From Anaerococcus sp. mt242 (GTDB taxonomy: Bacteria > Bacillota > Clostridia > Tissierellales > Peptoniphilaceae), in NCBI RefSeq assembly GCF_016798225.1, contig NZ_JAEUYX010000001.1, positions 124,001 through 188,000 on the forward strand: a DNA stretch of 64,000 nucleotides. Reading direction: 5' to 3'. The notes under the pieces are model-generated. The model saw only the letters and a program-made list of their open reading frames with translations. It ran no database searches and was not told the origin of the DNA. Shown here in pieces: positions 16,706-24,832 of the stretch. How positions within the stretch are numbered: position 1 is the stretch's first letter; each line of letters starts with the position of its first letter. The position numbers and the translations under genes are program-made.

Positions 16706-17257
16706 ATGAATAAAAACCAATCAACCACAACAAAAATCGTAGCAGTAGGTATTGGCGCTGCAGTATTTTTTATCCTAGGCCGTTTTCTATCCATACCTAT
16801 TGGAATACCAAATACTTCCCTTGAAACAACCTATCCATTTTTAGCATTAATGAGCGCTCTTTTTGGGCCAGTAGTTGGTGGACTAATAGGACTAATTGGA
16901 CATGGAGTAAAAGATTTATTAACCTATGGCCTTTGGATTAGCTGGGTTATATCATCAGGTATCACAGGATTTGGATATGGATTAGCTGCAAAAAGAATAA
17001 ATATTAACAACGGCGTTTTTGAAAAAACTGATATTATCAAATTTAACATCGGACAATTTTTAACAAATATAGTTGCTTGGGCAGTAGTAGCTCCAGTCCT
17101 AGATATCCTTATTTATTCAGAACCAGCAAATAAAGTTTTTGTACAAGGAATTGTAGCAGCTCTTACAAACTCATTATCTGTTGCAATCCTAGGTACACTT
17201 TTAATCATTGCCTACACAAAAACACAAACAGCAGAAAATTCTTTAAGAAGAGATTAA
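16706..17257 (+). CDS. ECF transporter substrate-binding (S) component, UPF0397-like
   Basis: 183 residues, six predicted helices. The N-terminus (IVAVGIGAAVFFILGRF, PIGIPNTSLETTYPFLALM) and FGPVVGGLIGLIGHGVKD are typical of the UPF0397 family of S components. The substrate of this family is not settled. It lies between the SAM-cleaving enzyme and the ECF ATPase gene (1 base apart), so it probably has a dedicated energising module. Ribosome site TTAGGAGTAATA. Adenosine, methionine or SAM-derived compounds are the natural guesses from the neighbour. Confidence 0.88.
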   Translation: MNKNQSTTTKIVAVGIGAAVFFILGRFLSIPIGIPNTSLETTYPFLALMSALFGPVVGGLIGLIGHGVKDLLTYGLWISWVISSGITGFGYGLAAKRININNGVFEKTDIIKFNIGQFLTNIVAWAVVAPVLDILIYSEPANKVFVQGIVAALTNSLSVAILGTLLIIAYTKTQTAENSLRRD

Positions 17258-17258
17258 A

Positions 17259-18965
17259 TTGGAAAATAATACACAAATCAAATTTGAAAACTTTACATTT
17301 AAATATAAATCCCAGCAAGAACCAACTTTAAAAAATATTAATTTTGAAGCTAAAAAGGGAGAAAAAATTGTTATCATTGGCCCAAGCGGGTCTGGCAAAT
17401 CAACTCTAGCCAAGGCCATAAATAGCCAAATACCAAATACTTTTGATGGAGACATCACTGGGAAAGTGAGCATACTAGATAAAGATATCAGAAATTCTTC
17501 GATTTTTGATATCTCTCTTTTAGTTGGAACAGTTTTGCAAGATACAGATGGGCAATTTGTGGGTCTAACTGTCGCAGAGGACATAGCCTTTTCTCTAGAA
17601 AATGATAATATAGACCAAGACTTGATGAAAGATACAGTTTCAAAATGGGCTGACAGACTTGAAATTTCAAATCTTTTGGCACATAAACCAAATCAAATCT
17701 CAGGTGGGCAAAAACAACGTGTGTCACTAGCTGGAGTGCTAGTATCAGATACGCCAATTTTGCTACTTGATGAGCCATTAGCAAACCTAGATCCCGCAAG
17801 TGGCTTGGCTACGATGAAGTTAATCGATGAGCTAAATCAAAAGTATAATTATACGATTATCGTCATAGAGCATAGACTAGAAGAAGCCCTAAACCTAAAT
17901 CCAGACCGTATATTGGTAGTAGATGAGGGTCAAGTTTTGATAGATAGCACTCCATCTGAAATTTTAAAATCTGATATTTTAGAAAAAATAGGGGTCAGAA
18001 AGCCTCTTTATATTAATGCCTTAGAATATGCTGGTATTGGCTTATCAAATATCGAACACTTAGGATCCTTTGAAAATACGTACTTAAAACAAAATGAACT
18101 GTCCTTAGTAAAAAACTGGGCTGATAATATTGAAATTACAAATGAAGATAGAAAAAATAATCCGATCCTTACAGCAAAAGAATTGTCATTTGCTTATGAT
18201 AAAAATAATCAAATTCTCCATGATGTCAAATTTTCAATCAATAAGGGAGAAGTGGTAAGTATAGTGGGTCCAAACGGGGCTGGCAAATCAACTTTAGCCA
18301 AGCTTCTTTGTGGATTTTTAAGACCGACTAGTGGACAAATTATTTTAAATAACAGAGATACAGCAAACTTATCAATAAAAGAAATTGCAGAAAAAATCGG
18401 CTACGTTTTGCAAAATCCAAATGCCATGATTTCAAAAACAAATATTAAAGAAGAAGTAGGATTTGGTTTAAAATTACGCGGTGCAAGTGATGAGGAAATA
18501 GAGAAAAAAACCGAGAAAGTTCTCAAAATATGTGGTCTATACCCCTTTAGAAATTGGCCAATAAATGCCCTTTCCTATGGGCAAAAACGTAGGGTAACTA
18601 TTGCATCTATCTTAATCTTAAATCCAGAAATAATTATCCTAGATGAACCAACGGCAGGCCAAGATTATAGGCATTATACAGAAATTATGGAATTTATTCA
18701 AAAATTAAACGAAGAATATGACCTTACAATATTAATGATTTCCCACGATATGCATCTTATACAAGAATATACACAAAGGACAATGGTTTTTGCCGATGGT
18801 ACACTTTTGGCGGATACGAGTCCAAAGGAGCTATTTTCTAATGTTGAACTTTTAAACCATGCTTCACTAGCAGAAACTTCACTTTCAAAACTTGCAAGAA
18901 GCATTGATTATGACCCAGAAGAATTTATAGAGAAATTTATTAGCTATGAAAGGGGTAAACTATGA
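17259..18965 (+). CDS. ECF transporter ATPase, two fused ABC domains
   Basis: 568 residues containing both ECF ATPase subunits in one chain. Domain 1: Walker A GPSGSGKST (~42), signature [13 protein letters not shown], Walker B ILLLDEPLANLDP. Domain 2: GPNGAGKST (~340), signature LSYGQKRRVTIAS, IIILDEPTAGQD. This fused arrangement is the YkoD type. It starts at TTG one base after the S component, and its last four bases overlap the EcfT gene (ATGA). It powers uptake through the S component and EcfT. Confidence 0.93.
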   Translation: MENNTQIKFENFTFKYKSQQEPTLKNINFEAKKGEKIVIIGPSGSGKSTLAKAINSQIPNTFDGDITGKVSILDKDIRNSSIFDISLLVGTVLQDTDGQFVGLTVAEDIAFSLENDNIDQDLMKDTVSKWADRLEISNLLAHKPNQISGGQKQRVSLAGVLVSDTPILLLDEPLANLDPASGLATMKLIDELNQKYNYTIIVIEHRLEEALNLNPDRILVVDEGQVLIDSTPSEILKSDILEKIGVRKPLYINALEYAGIGLSNIEHLGSFENTYLKQNELSLVKNWADNIEITNEDRKNNPILTAKELSFAYDKNNQILHDVKFSINKGEVVSIVGPNGAGKSTLAKLLCGFLRPTSGQIILNNRDTANLSIKEIAEKIGYVLQNPNAMISKTNIKEEVGFGLKLRGASDEEIEKKTEKVLKICGLYPFRNWPINALSYGQKRRVTIASILILNPEIIILDEPTAGQDYRHYTEIMEFIQKLNEEYDLTILMISHDMHLIQEYTQRTMVFADGTLLADTSPKELFSNVELLNHASLAETSLSKLARSIDYDPEEFIEKFISYERGKL

Positions 18966-19795
18966 GTGAGAAAATCTTAGGTTACATAGAAAATGATACC
19001 ATCATTCATAGGCTATCTGGAACTACAAAACTGATTTATTTTCTCATGCTTTCTATCATTGTGATGACAAGTTACGATACAAGATTTTTACTTTTTGTAA
19101 CAATCTTTTCTCTAATTTTATTTAAGTTAGCAGAAATTCCGTGGGAGGCGGTTAGTTTTGTGGTCAAGTTTGTTCTGGTTTTTGCAATCCTAAATTTGCT
19201 TGCAATCTACATTTTTGAGCCAGAATATGGTGTAAATCTATACAATAGCAGAACTATCATTAGAGACGGATGGGGCAGGTATTCTCTAACAAAAGAACAG
19301 CTTTTTTATGAACTAAATGTAGCTATAAAATACTTTTCAACCATACCACTTGCATTAATATTCATATTTACCACTAGTCCAAGCGAATTTGCATCAAGTC
19401 TAAATAAAATTGGTGTGTCTTATAAGATAAGCTATGCAGTTGCCTTGGCTCTTAGATATATACCAGACATACAAGAGTCATACAATGACATAAAACTAGC
19501 AAGCCAAGCTAGGGGGATAGAGATGAGTAAAAAAGCAAGCTTGATAGATAGGATAAAATCATCGTCAAATATCGTATGGCCTTTAATTTTGGATAGTCTA
19601 AACCGAATAGAAACCATTAGCCAAGCCATGGAACTTAGACGTTTCGGCAAAGAAAATTCAAGAACATGGTACTCATATAGGCCCTTTAGAAAAATAGATA
19701 TATTTGCTATTGTGATTTCTGCTTTGATTACGGCTGTTGGGGTATATTTATTCTTTGTAAATGGAGGTAGATTTTATAATCCTTTTATCGGATGA
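18962..19795 (+). CDS. ECF transporter transmembrane (T) component
   Basis: 277 residues. Membrane helices at the N-terminus (LIYFLMLSIIVMTS, FVTIFSLILFKLA) are followed by the cytosolic coupling motifs of EcfT: an ALRYIP.I...Y..I..AS.ARG motif (ALRYIPDIQESYNDIKLASQ) and the later AMELRRFG, both of which contact the ATPase grooves. A C-terminal helix VISALITAVGVYLFFV ends the protein. Overlaps the ATPase gene by ATGA. Completes a self-contained ECF importer; a terminator follows at 19885. Confidence 0.92.
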   Translation: MSEKILGYIENDTIIHRLSGTTKLIYFLMLSIIVMTSYDTRFLLFVTIFSLILFKLAEIPWEAVSFVVKFVLVFAILNLLAIYIFEPEYGVNLYNSRTIIRDGWGRYSLTKEQLFYELNVAIKYFSTIPLALIFIFTTSPSEFASSLNKIGVSYKISYAVALALRYIPDIQESYNDIKLASQARGIEMSKKASLIDRIKSSSNIVWPLILDSLNRIETISQAMELRRFGKENSRTWYSYRPFRKIDIFAIVISALITAVGVYLFFVNGGRFYNPFIG

Positions 19796-19884
19796 TCTTC
19801 TATTGATTTAAAAATATGTAAGTCAATTAATTTTTGCTAAACAATCTTTAAAGCTATATAAATCAAAACATTATATGTATCGAA

Positions 19885-19907
19885 CGGCGCTTTGGCGCCG
19901 TTTTTTT
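19885..19907 (+). terminator. Intrinsic terminator of the SAM-hydrolase/ECF operon
   Basis: CGGCGC / GCGCCG stem with a four-base loop and seven Ts; clearly more GC-rich than its surroundings. Confidence 0.9.
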
Positions 19908-19953
19908 AGATTTTAAAAATTTTGCAAAGTTTTGTTAAATGTATGTAAATCCT

Positions 19954-19986
19954 TTAATCTTAACGATTAAAACCCTAAAATTTAGG
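19954..19986. promoter_or_regulatory. Two adjacent inverted repeats before the vWA/solute-binding operon
   Basis: TTAATC-TTAAC-GATTAA (19954-19970) and CCTAAA-A-TTTAGG (19974-19986) lie back to back about 36-68 bases before the start at 20022, with a TATAAA just after them. Their position over the promoter suggests operator sites for an unknown regulator; this is an inference from symmetry only. Confidence 0.35.
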
Positions 19987-20021
19987 TATAAATCTAATAC
20001 AAAGATTTAAGGAGAACTTCT

Positions 20022-21629
20022 ATGAAAAAAATATTCACTATTCTCTTATCACTTATTATTTTGACCTCTTGTGGGGCAAATTCTGAGACTACTAGCAATG
20101 CTGATTTTCAAAGCTCTTATAAAAGTGGAGAGCCTCTTCGTATAGTAGCAGGTTCAGAAAATAAGGAACTTGAGCCGATTATTGAGGAATACGCAAAGGC
20201 TAATAAGCAAAATATTGAGATTGATTATCTGGGATCTCTTGATATTATGCGAATGATTGGCACTGAGGATATTACATATGATGCGGTTTGGCCAGCTTCA
20301 TCTATTTGGCTAAATCTAGGTGATACTAATCACATATTAAAATATGCTGAAACCACTTCCCAGTCTCCGGTAGTTTTTGGAATCAAAAAATCTTTAGCCC
20401 AAGACTTAGGCTTTATGGACAGGGATGTCGAAACTCGTGAGATTATAGATGCTATTAAGTCAGGAAAACTTAAATTTACTATGACTTCAGCCACTCAATC
20501 TAACTCTGGCGCCAGTGCATATTTAGGTTTCCTCCAATCACTTGCAAAAGATAAGAAAGGCCTAACTAGCGATGACCTAGCAGACGAAAATATCAAAGAG
20601 CAAATTACCTCACTTTTATCAGGTGTGGAGCGCTCATCAGGATCATCAAACTGGCTAGTAGACTTGTTTTTAAGTGGTGACTATGATGCCATGGTCAACT
20701 ACGAGCAGCTAATTATTGCTACCAATCAAAAACTTGAAGAAGAAGGAAAAGAGCCGCTTTACATAGTTTATCCAAGTGACGGACTTTCAATATCCGATTC
20801 ACCAATCGCTTATGTAGATAAGGGCGATAGTCAAAAAGAAGAAGCCTTTAGGAAATTTAGAGATTATTTACTAAGCGATGATGCCCAATCTAAGATTGAG
20901 AAAACAGGCAAAAGATCAGCCTTTGGTACAGTACGCGAGACCAATAGAGCTGTCTATAAATCAGACTGGGGTATTGATTTGGATAAGACTTTAAGTCCTG
21001 TTAGACTTCCAAAAGCAGATGTTATTATGCAAGCCCTAAATATGTACCAAACTGAGTTTAAAAAACCAGCTTTTACAATCTATGTCCTAGATTATTCAGG
21101 ATCTATGCATGATAATAACGGCTACACTCAAATGCTTGAAGCTATGAATCAAGTTTTGGTCCCTGAAAATGCAAAAGCCAACCTACTTTTAGGAACTGAA
21201 AAAGACTACACAGTACTCATACCGTTTTCTGAAGAAATATTAGGCACAATTACAGCTGATGGCAATGGCGAGGATCTTAACAAAATATATGAAGACCTTA
21301 AGGATAATTATGCGCCGGAGACATCAACTTATATGTATGAGGCTATAATAAAAGCAGTTAACATATTAAATGATAACAAAGCAAAACTTGATAATTACAG
21401 CCCAGCCATAGTTGTTTTATCAGATGGTAGACCAAATGGAGCCGCAACTTTCGATGACCTAGAAGCAGCCTACTCAGATTTAGATTACGATGTGCCAATA
21501 TTTTCAATAATGTTTGGAGATGCTGAACAAAGCGATTTGGAAGAAATTGCAAATATGTCAAGGGCAAGAGTCTTTGACGGGAGGACAGATATGATTAAGG
21601 CCTTCCAAAATGTTAAAGGATACAATTAA
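20022..21629 (+). CDS. Lipoprotein: solute-binding fold fused to a von Willebrand A domain
   Basis: 535 residues. Lipobox LTSC ends the signal peptide (Cys about 17). Residues ~38-320 look like a periplasmic-binding-protein fold of the oxyanion (ModA-like) kind: PLRIVAGSENKELEPII, YDAVWPASSIWL, TMTSATQSNSGASAYLGF, and MVNYEQLIIATN. Residues ~345-530 form a vWA domain with intact MIDAS start LDYSGSM and later VVLSDGRPNG. No permease is encoded nearby. The stop overlaps the XpaC gene (TAATG). Likely a surface sensor or scaffold rather than an importer subunit. Confidence 0.85.
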   Translation: MKKIFTILLSLIILTSCGANSETTSNADFQSSYKSGEPLRIVAGSENKELEPIIEEYAKANKQNIEIDYLGSLDIMRMIGTEDITYDAVWPASSIWLNLGDTNHILKYAETTSQSPVVFGIKKSLAQDLGFMDRDVETREIIDAIKSGKLKFTMTSATQSNSGASAYLGFLQSLAKDKKGLTSDDLADENIKEQITSLLSGVERSSGSSNWLVDLFLSGDYDAMVNYEQLIIATNQKLEEEGKEPLYIVYPSDGLSISDSPIAYVDKGDSQKEEAFRKFRDYLLSDDAQSKIEKTGKRSAFGTVRETNRAVYKSDWGIDLDKTLSPVRLPKADVIMQALNMYQTEFKKPAFTIYVLDYSGSMHDNNGYTQMLEAMNQVLVPENAKANLLLGTEKDYTVLIPFSEEILGTITADGNGEDLNKIYEDLKDNYAPETSTYMYEAIIKAVNILNDNKAKLDNYSPAIVVLSDGRPNGAATFDDLEAAYSDLDYDVPIFSIMFGDAEQSDLEEIANMSRARVFDGRTDMIKAFQNVKGYN

Positions 21630-22240
21630 TGAATGACAGTAGAAGGGACTTTAGGGCACTTCTTGCAGCGCTAATAACTTTTTTTGGCCTACTAATTGGT
21701 GCAAAATGGCACTTTCTTATATCAGCCATTTTGGCCCTGGGGGTATATGCTGGAGTATATTTGGTTAGCAAACCAAAGCTAATGGTAGGCAATACCGATA
21801 TCGAGGCCTTAGAAAATGCCGAAGAAATTAAAGCAATCTACCAAAAGCTACAAATAGACCAGAAAAAATTAAAAGAATCTGCAGCAAGCATTAAAGATAC
21901 CAATATTAAAACAAAGGCAAACGAGCTTGCAAAAATAACCAATGATATAGAGTTTTACCTAGAAAACAATCCTAGAGAAATTAGCAAATCACGCCATTTT
22001 CTTGACTATTATCTAAGTACAGCGCGTGAAATAGTGGATAATTATAACGACTTAGATAGGGCAAATGTTAGTGCTAATAAATTTAATGATATCAAGGAAA
22101 AAACTAACGAATCGCTAGACTTACTTATAAAAATATTTGCCAGCCAGAGGGATGCCTATCACAAGGATAAAATCAACAAACTTGAGGTAGAAACAGACTT
22201 ATTAGAGCAAACCATCAAGCTTGGAGGAGACATCAGATGA
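21629..22240 (+). CDS. XpaC-family membrane protein
   Basis: 203 residues. Two close N-terminal helices (LLAALITFFGLLIGAKW and FLISAILALGVYAGVYLV) are followed by a long helical cytosolic part (AEEIKAIYQKLQIDQKKLKES, FLDYYLSTAREIVDNY). This is the layout of XpaC, the 5-bromo-4-chloroindolyl phosphate hydrolysis family, commonly found next to TelA. The biochemical role of XpaC is not established. Overlaps the genes on both sides by 1 and 4 bases, so the three upstream genes are translated together. Confidence 0.8.
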   Translation: MNDSRRDFRALLAALITFFGLLIGAKWHFLISAILALGVYAGVYLVSKPKLMVGNTDIEALENAEEIKAIYQKLQIDQKKLKESAASIKDTNIKTKANELAKITNDIEFYLENNPREISKSRHFLDYYLSTAREIVDNYNDLDRANVSANKFNDIKEKTNESLDLLIKIFASQRDAYHKDKINKLEVETDLLEQTIKLGGDIR

Positions 22241-23295
22241 AAGAGAAAAAATGGGGATTATTAATACTTCTTTTAGTAATAGTTGGTGCAGGCGGCTATA
22301 TGTATTATCAAAGTCAGACTCCAAATGAAGTCGCTATAACGGGATTTATAGGTGGTGAGAAGATCCCAATGGTTGAAAATGAACAATTTAAACAAAAGGC
22401 CAAAAAATCTTATGGTCTAAGCATGGACTACAGAAAAAAAGGATCCCTTGCCATGGCAAGTGTAGATACCAGTGACAGAGACTACTTATGGCCATCCAGC
22501 CAACTGGCCTTAGAGCTATTTAGGAAAAATGGTGGCAAGGACTTGCAAAATGAGATAGTTTTTAACACTCCCATAGTCCTATATTCCAGAAAAATAGTAG
22601 TAGATGCCCTCATAGATCAAGGTGTAGTCCGTGAAGAAAATGGAGTACATTTTGTAGATATGACCAAGCTTGCAGGTCTGATGAAAGATGAAAAAACTTG
22701 GGCAGATATTGGCCTATCCCAACTTTATGGGCCAATACTAGTTGATACTACAGACCCAAATGAGTCAAACTCAGGAAACATGTTTCTAGGTCTTTTGGCA
22801 AATGCCTTAAACGACAATAAACCAGTAACAACCGCAAGCATTGATAATGTAAAAGAGGACATCACCCGTATTTACAATCAGATTGGCTATATGCAAACAT
22901 CATCCATAGATATGTTTAACCAATTTCTCCGCCAAGGAGTGGGATCATTTCCAATCATAGCAGGCTACGAATCTCAATTATTAGAATTTTCTAAACAAGA
23001 GCCTGATATGTATGAGCAAATCAGAGATGACATCATAATCCTTTACCCAGAGCCAACAGTATGGTCATCCCATGTATATATTGCTCTCACTGAGACGGGA
23101 AAAGTAGGACTAAATGCCCTAATGGACAAAGATATCCAAGCACTCGCCTGGAAAGATCACGGATTTAGGACAATAGTATCAGGAACAGAAAACCCAGACG
23201 AATTTAACGTAAACGGCATGGCAGACCAAGTAACCAAAATAATGCAAATGCCAAATATAGATGTGATGTTAGAATTAATGGACGCAATAAAATAA
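22237..23295 (+). CDS. Membrane-anchored solute-binding-fold protein
   Basis: 352 residues. An uncleaved N-terminal anchor (WGLLILLLVIVGAGGYMYY) is followed by one binding-protein fold paralogous to the N-terminal half of the vWA lipoprotein upstream. Shared landmarks are DYLWPSSQLAL against DAVWPASSIWL and NESNSGNMFLGLL against TQSNSGASAYLGF, plus IAGYESQLLEF against MVNYEQLII. No transport ATPase or permease is adjacent, so ligand sensing is as likely as uptake. ATGA overlap with xpaC. A large structured intergenic element separates it from telA. Confidence 0.8.
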   Translation: MKEKKWGLLILLLVIVGAGGYMYYQSQTPNEVAITGFIGGEKIPMVENEQFKQKAKKSYGLSMDYRKKGSLAMASVDTSDRDYLWPSSQLALELFRKNGGKDLQNEIVFNTPIVLYSRKIVVDALIDQGVVREENGVHFVDMTKLAGLMKDEKTWADIGLSQLYGPILVDTTDPNESNSGNMFLGLLANALNDNKPVTTASIDNVKEDITRIYNQIGYMQTSSIDMFNQFLRQGVGSFPIIAGYESQLLEFSKQEPDMYEQIRDDIIILYPEPTVWSSHVYIALTETGKVGLNALMDKDIQALAWKDHGFRTIVSGTENPDEFNVNGMADQVTKIMQMPNIDVMLELMDAIK

Positions 23296-23324
23296 TTATT
23301 AAATTCCTTTATGTTTAAAAAAAG

Positions 23325-23545
23325 AATTCGCAAAGCGAACTTCTACTAATCTAATGCTCCACGCAGTGGCGGTGGGAGATAAAAGTCCATTGATTTTGGA
23401 CTTTTATCCCGAAAACTTAACGTGGGAGCGTGAAGAAGTTTCGTAGAAACATGTTTTCGTAGAAATGGGTTTAGGGGGTTCGGGGGAAAGGGAATAAGGG
23501 GTCTCCGCTACCCCTATGCCCTATCCCCCGAGTTCAATGAAAACA
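23325..23545. repeat. GC-rich multi-hairpin intergenic element
   Basis: The 307-base gap 23296-23602 has no gene but is strikingly symmetric and GC-rich for this genome. Visible stems: AATTCGC / GCGAACTT at its left; GATAAAAGTCCA / TGGACTTTTATC; GCTCCACG / CGTGGGAGC enclosing the latter; GTTTC / GAAAC; and a long imperfect stem of TTCGGGGGAAAGGG... with ...CCCTATCCCCCGAG around a seven-base centre. No T-run follows, so it is not a plain terminator. It may be a mobile palindromic repeat (MITE/REP-like) or a structured RNA between the two halves of the operon. telA then has its own AAGGAG site. Confidence 0.6.
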
Positions 23546-23602
23546 TATATTGAAAGAATAGAGTTTAAAGATACGACAATACAATAATAAGGAGATATTA
23601 TT

Positions 23603-24751
23603 ATGCCAGATTATTCACTAGACAACCTTATGGACAACAAGGGTTCTGCTACAGACATTAGCCTTGATAAAAATGAAATTGCAGAAGTAACTGAAAAAAG
23701 AGTTGAAAAAATCAGCCCAGAAGATAGGGCGAAGGTTGACCAGATTAAAAATCAAATCGATCTTAGAAACTCACAACTATCATCAGTTTATGGGACAAAT
23801 GCCCAAAAAGGCATTGCCCAATTCTCTGAGCAAATCTTATCTGAGGTAAGAAGTAAGGATGCTGGAGAAGTGGGAGAGCTGATGACTGACTTACTTGTAA
23901 AGGTAAATGATGTAGATATCCAAAATTTTAGAGAAAAATCATTATTTGATAAATTTTTTGGTGGTCCAAAAAAACAAGTAGAAAGATATCTTGCAAAATA
24001 CCAAAATATGGAAACGCAAATAGATAAAATCTCTGCAAAACTTGAAAGTGCGCGCATGGAACTTTTAAAAGATATTGGTATATTTGATAAGCTTTACGAA
24101 GAAAATATCGTCTATTTTAAGGAGCTAGAAAGATATATAATTGCTGGGGAAGAAGCCGTAAAAGAAATGAGAAAGGAGACTCTGCCAGCCCTATATAAGG
24201 ATGCTGAAAGTTCTGATGAACCAATGGCTATGCAGGTAGTACGTGACTTTGAAGAAAATGTAAACCGTTTTGAAAAACGTATATTTGACCTAAAAACATC
24301 AAAGGCCGTTGCCTTACAAACTGCTCCCCAAATTAAGCTTATTCAAAACAACGACCAACTACTGGTTGATAAAATCACAGACTCTATCAACAATACCATT
24401 CCACTTTGGAAATCTCAGGTAGTCATAGCCCTTGGCCTAAACCGCCAACAAGAGATAGTAAATATGCAAAAGCAAGTCTCTGATACTACAAACGAGCTAC
24501 TGCGCAGAAACTCAGAAAACCTTAGAAACTCAACAGTAGAGATTCAAAAAGAAGCACAAAGGTCAACCATAGATGTAGATACGATCAAAGAAGTAAATCA
24601 AAATCTTATTGCAACCATCAATGAATCAGTCCAAATCCAACGCGATGCTGCCAACCAAAGAAAGATAGCTGAAAAAGAACTTATAGACATTCAAAATGAA
24701 TTAAGAGATGAGCTAGCAAAAACCTTGGATCCAAGCACAAGAGGCGAATGA
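23603..24751 (+). CDS. TelA-family (toxic anion resistance) protein
   Basis: A 382-residue, all-helical cytosolic protein of the TelA/KlaA family: FGGPKKQVERYLAKYQNMETQ, ELERYIIAGEEAVKE, and the conserved C-terminal NNTIPLWKSQVVIALGLNRQQE followed by TTNELLRRNSE. The family is associated with tellurite and other toxic-anion or antibiotic stress, with unknown biochemistry, and typically pairs with XpaC as here. AAGGAGATATTATT precedes ATG. Together with the upstream vWA and binding-fold proteins it probably makes an envelope stress module. Confidence 0.9.
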   Translation: MPDYSLDNLMDNKGSATDISLDKNEIAEVTEKRVEKISPEDRAKVDQIKNQIDLRNSQLSSVYGTNAQKGIAQFSEQILSEVRSKDAGEVGELMTDLLVKVNDVDIQNFREKSLFDKFFGGPKKQVERYLAKYQNMETQIDKISAKLESARMELLKDIGIFDKLYEENIVYFKELERYIIAGEEAVKEMRKETLPALYKDAESSDEPMAMQVVRDFEENVNRFEKRIFDLKTSKAVALQTAPQIKLIQNNDQLLVDKITDSINNTIPLWKSQVVIALGLNRQQEIVNMQKQVSDTTNELLRRNSENLRNSTVEIQKEAQRSTIDVDTIKEVNQNLIATINESVQIQRDAANQRKIAEKELIDIQNELRDELAKTLDPSTRGE

Positions 24752-24832
24752 TTTTAGTTATATTGAGTTAATATACTAAATTATTGAAATTTATGATTAT
24801 TTTTAATATAATGGTATGGATTTGGGGGACTC

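Noticed and set aside
23325-23545. CRISPR array or terminator in the GC-rich element
   Set aside because: There are no regularly spaced direct repeats, and no T-run follows the stems.
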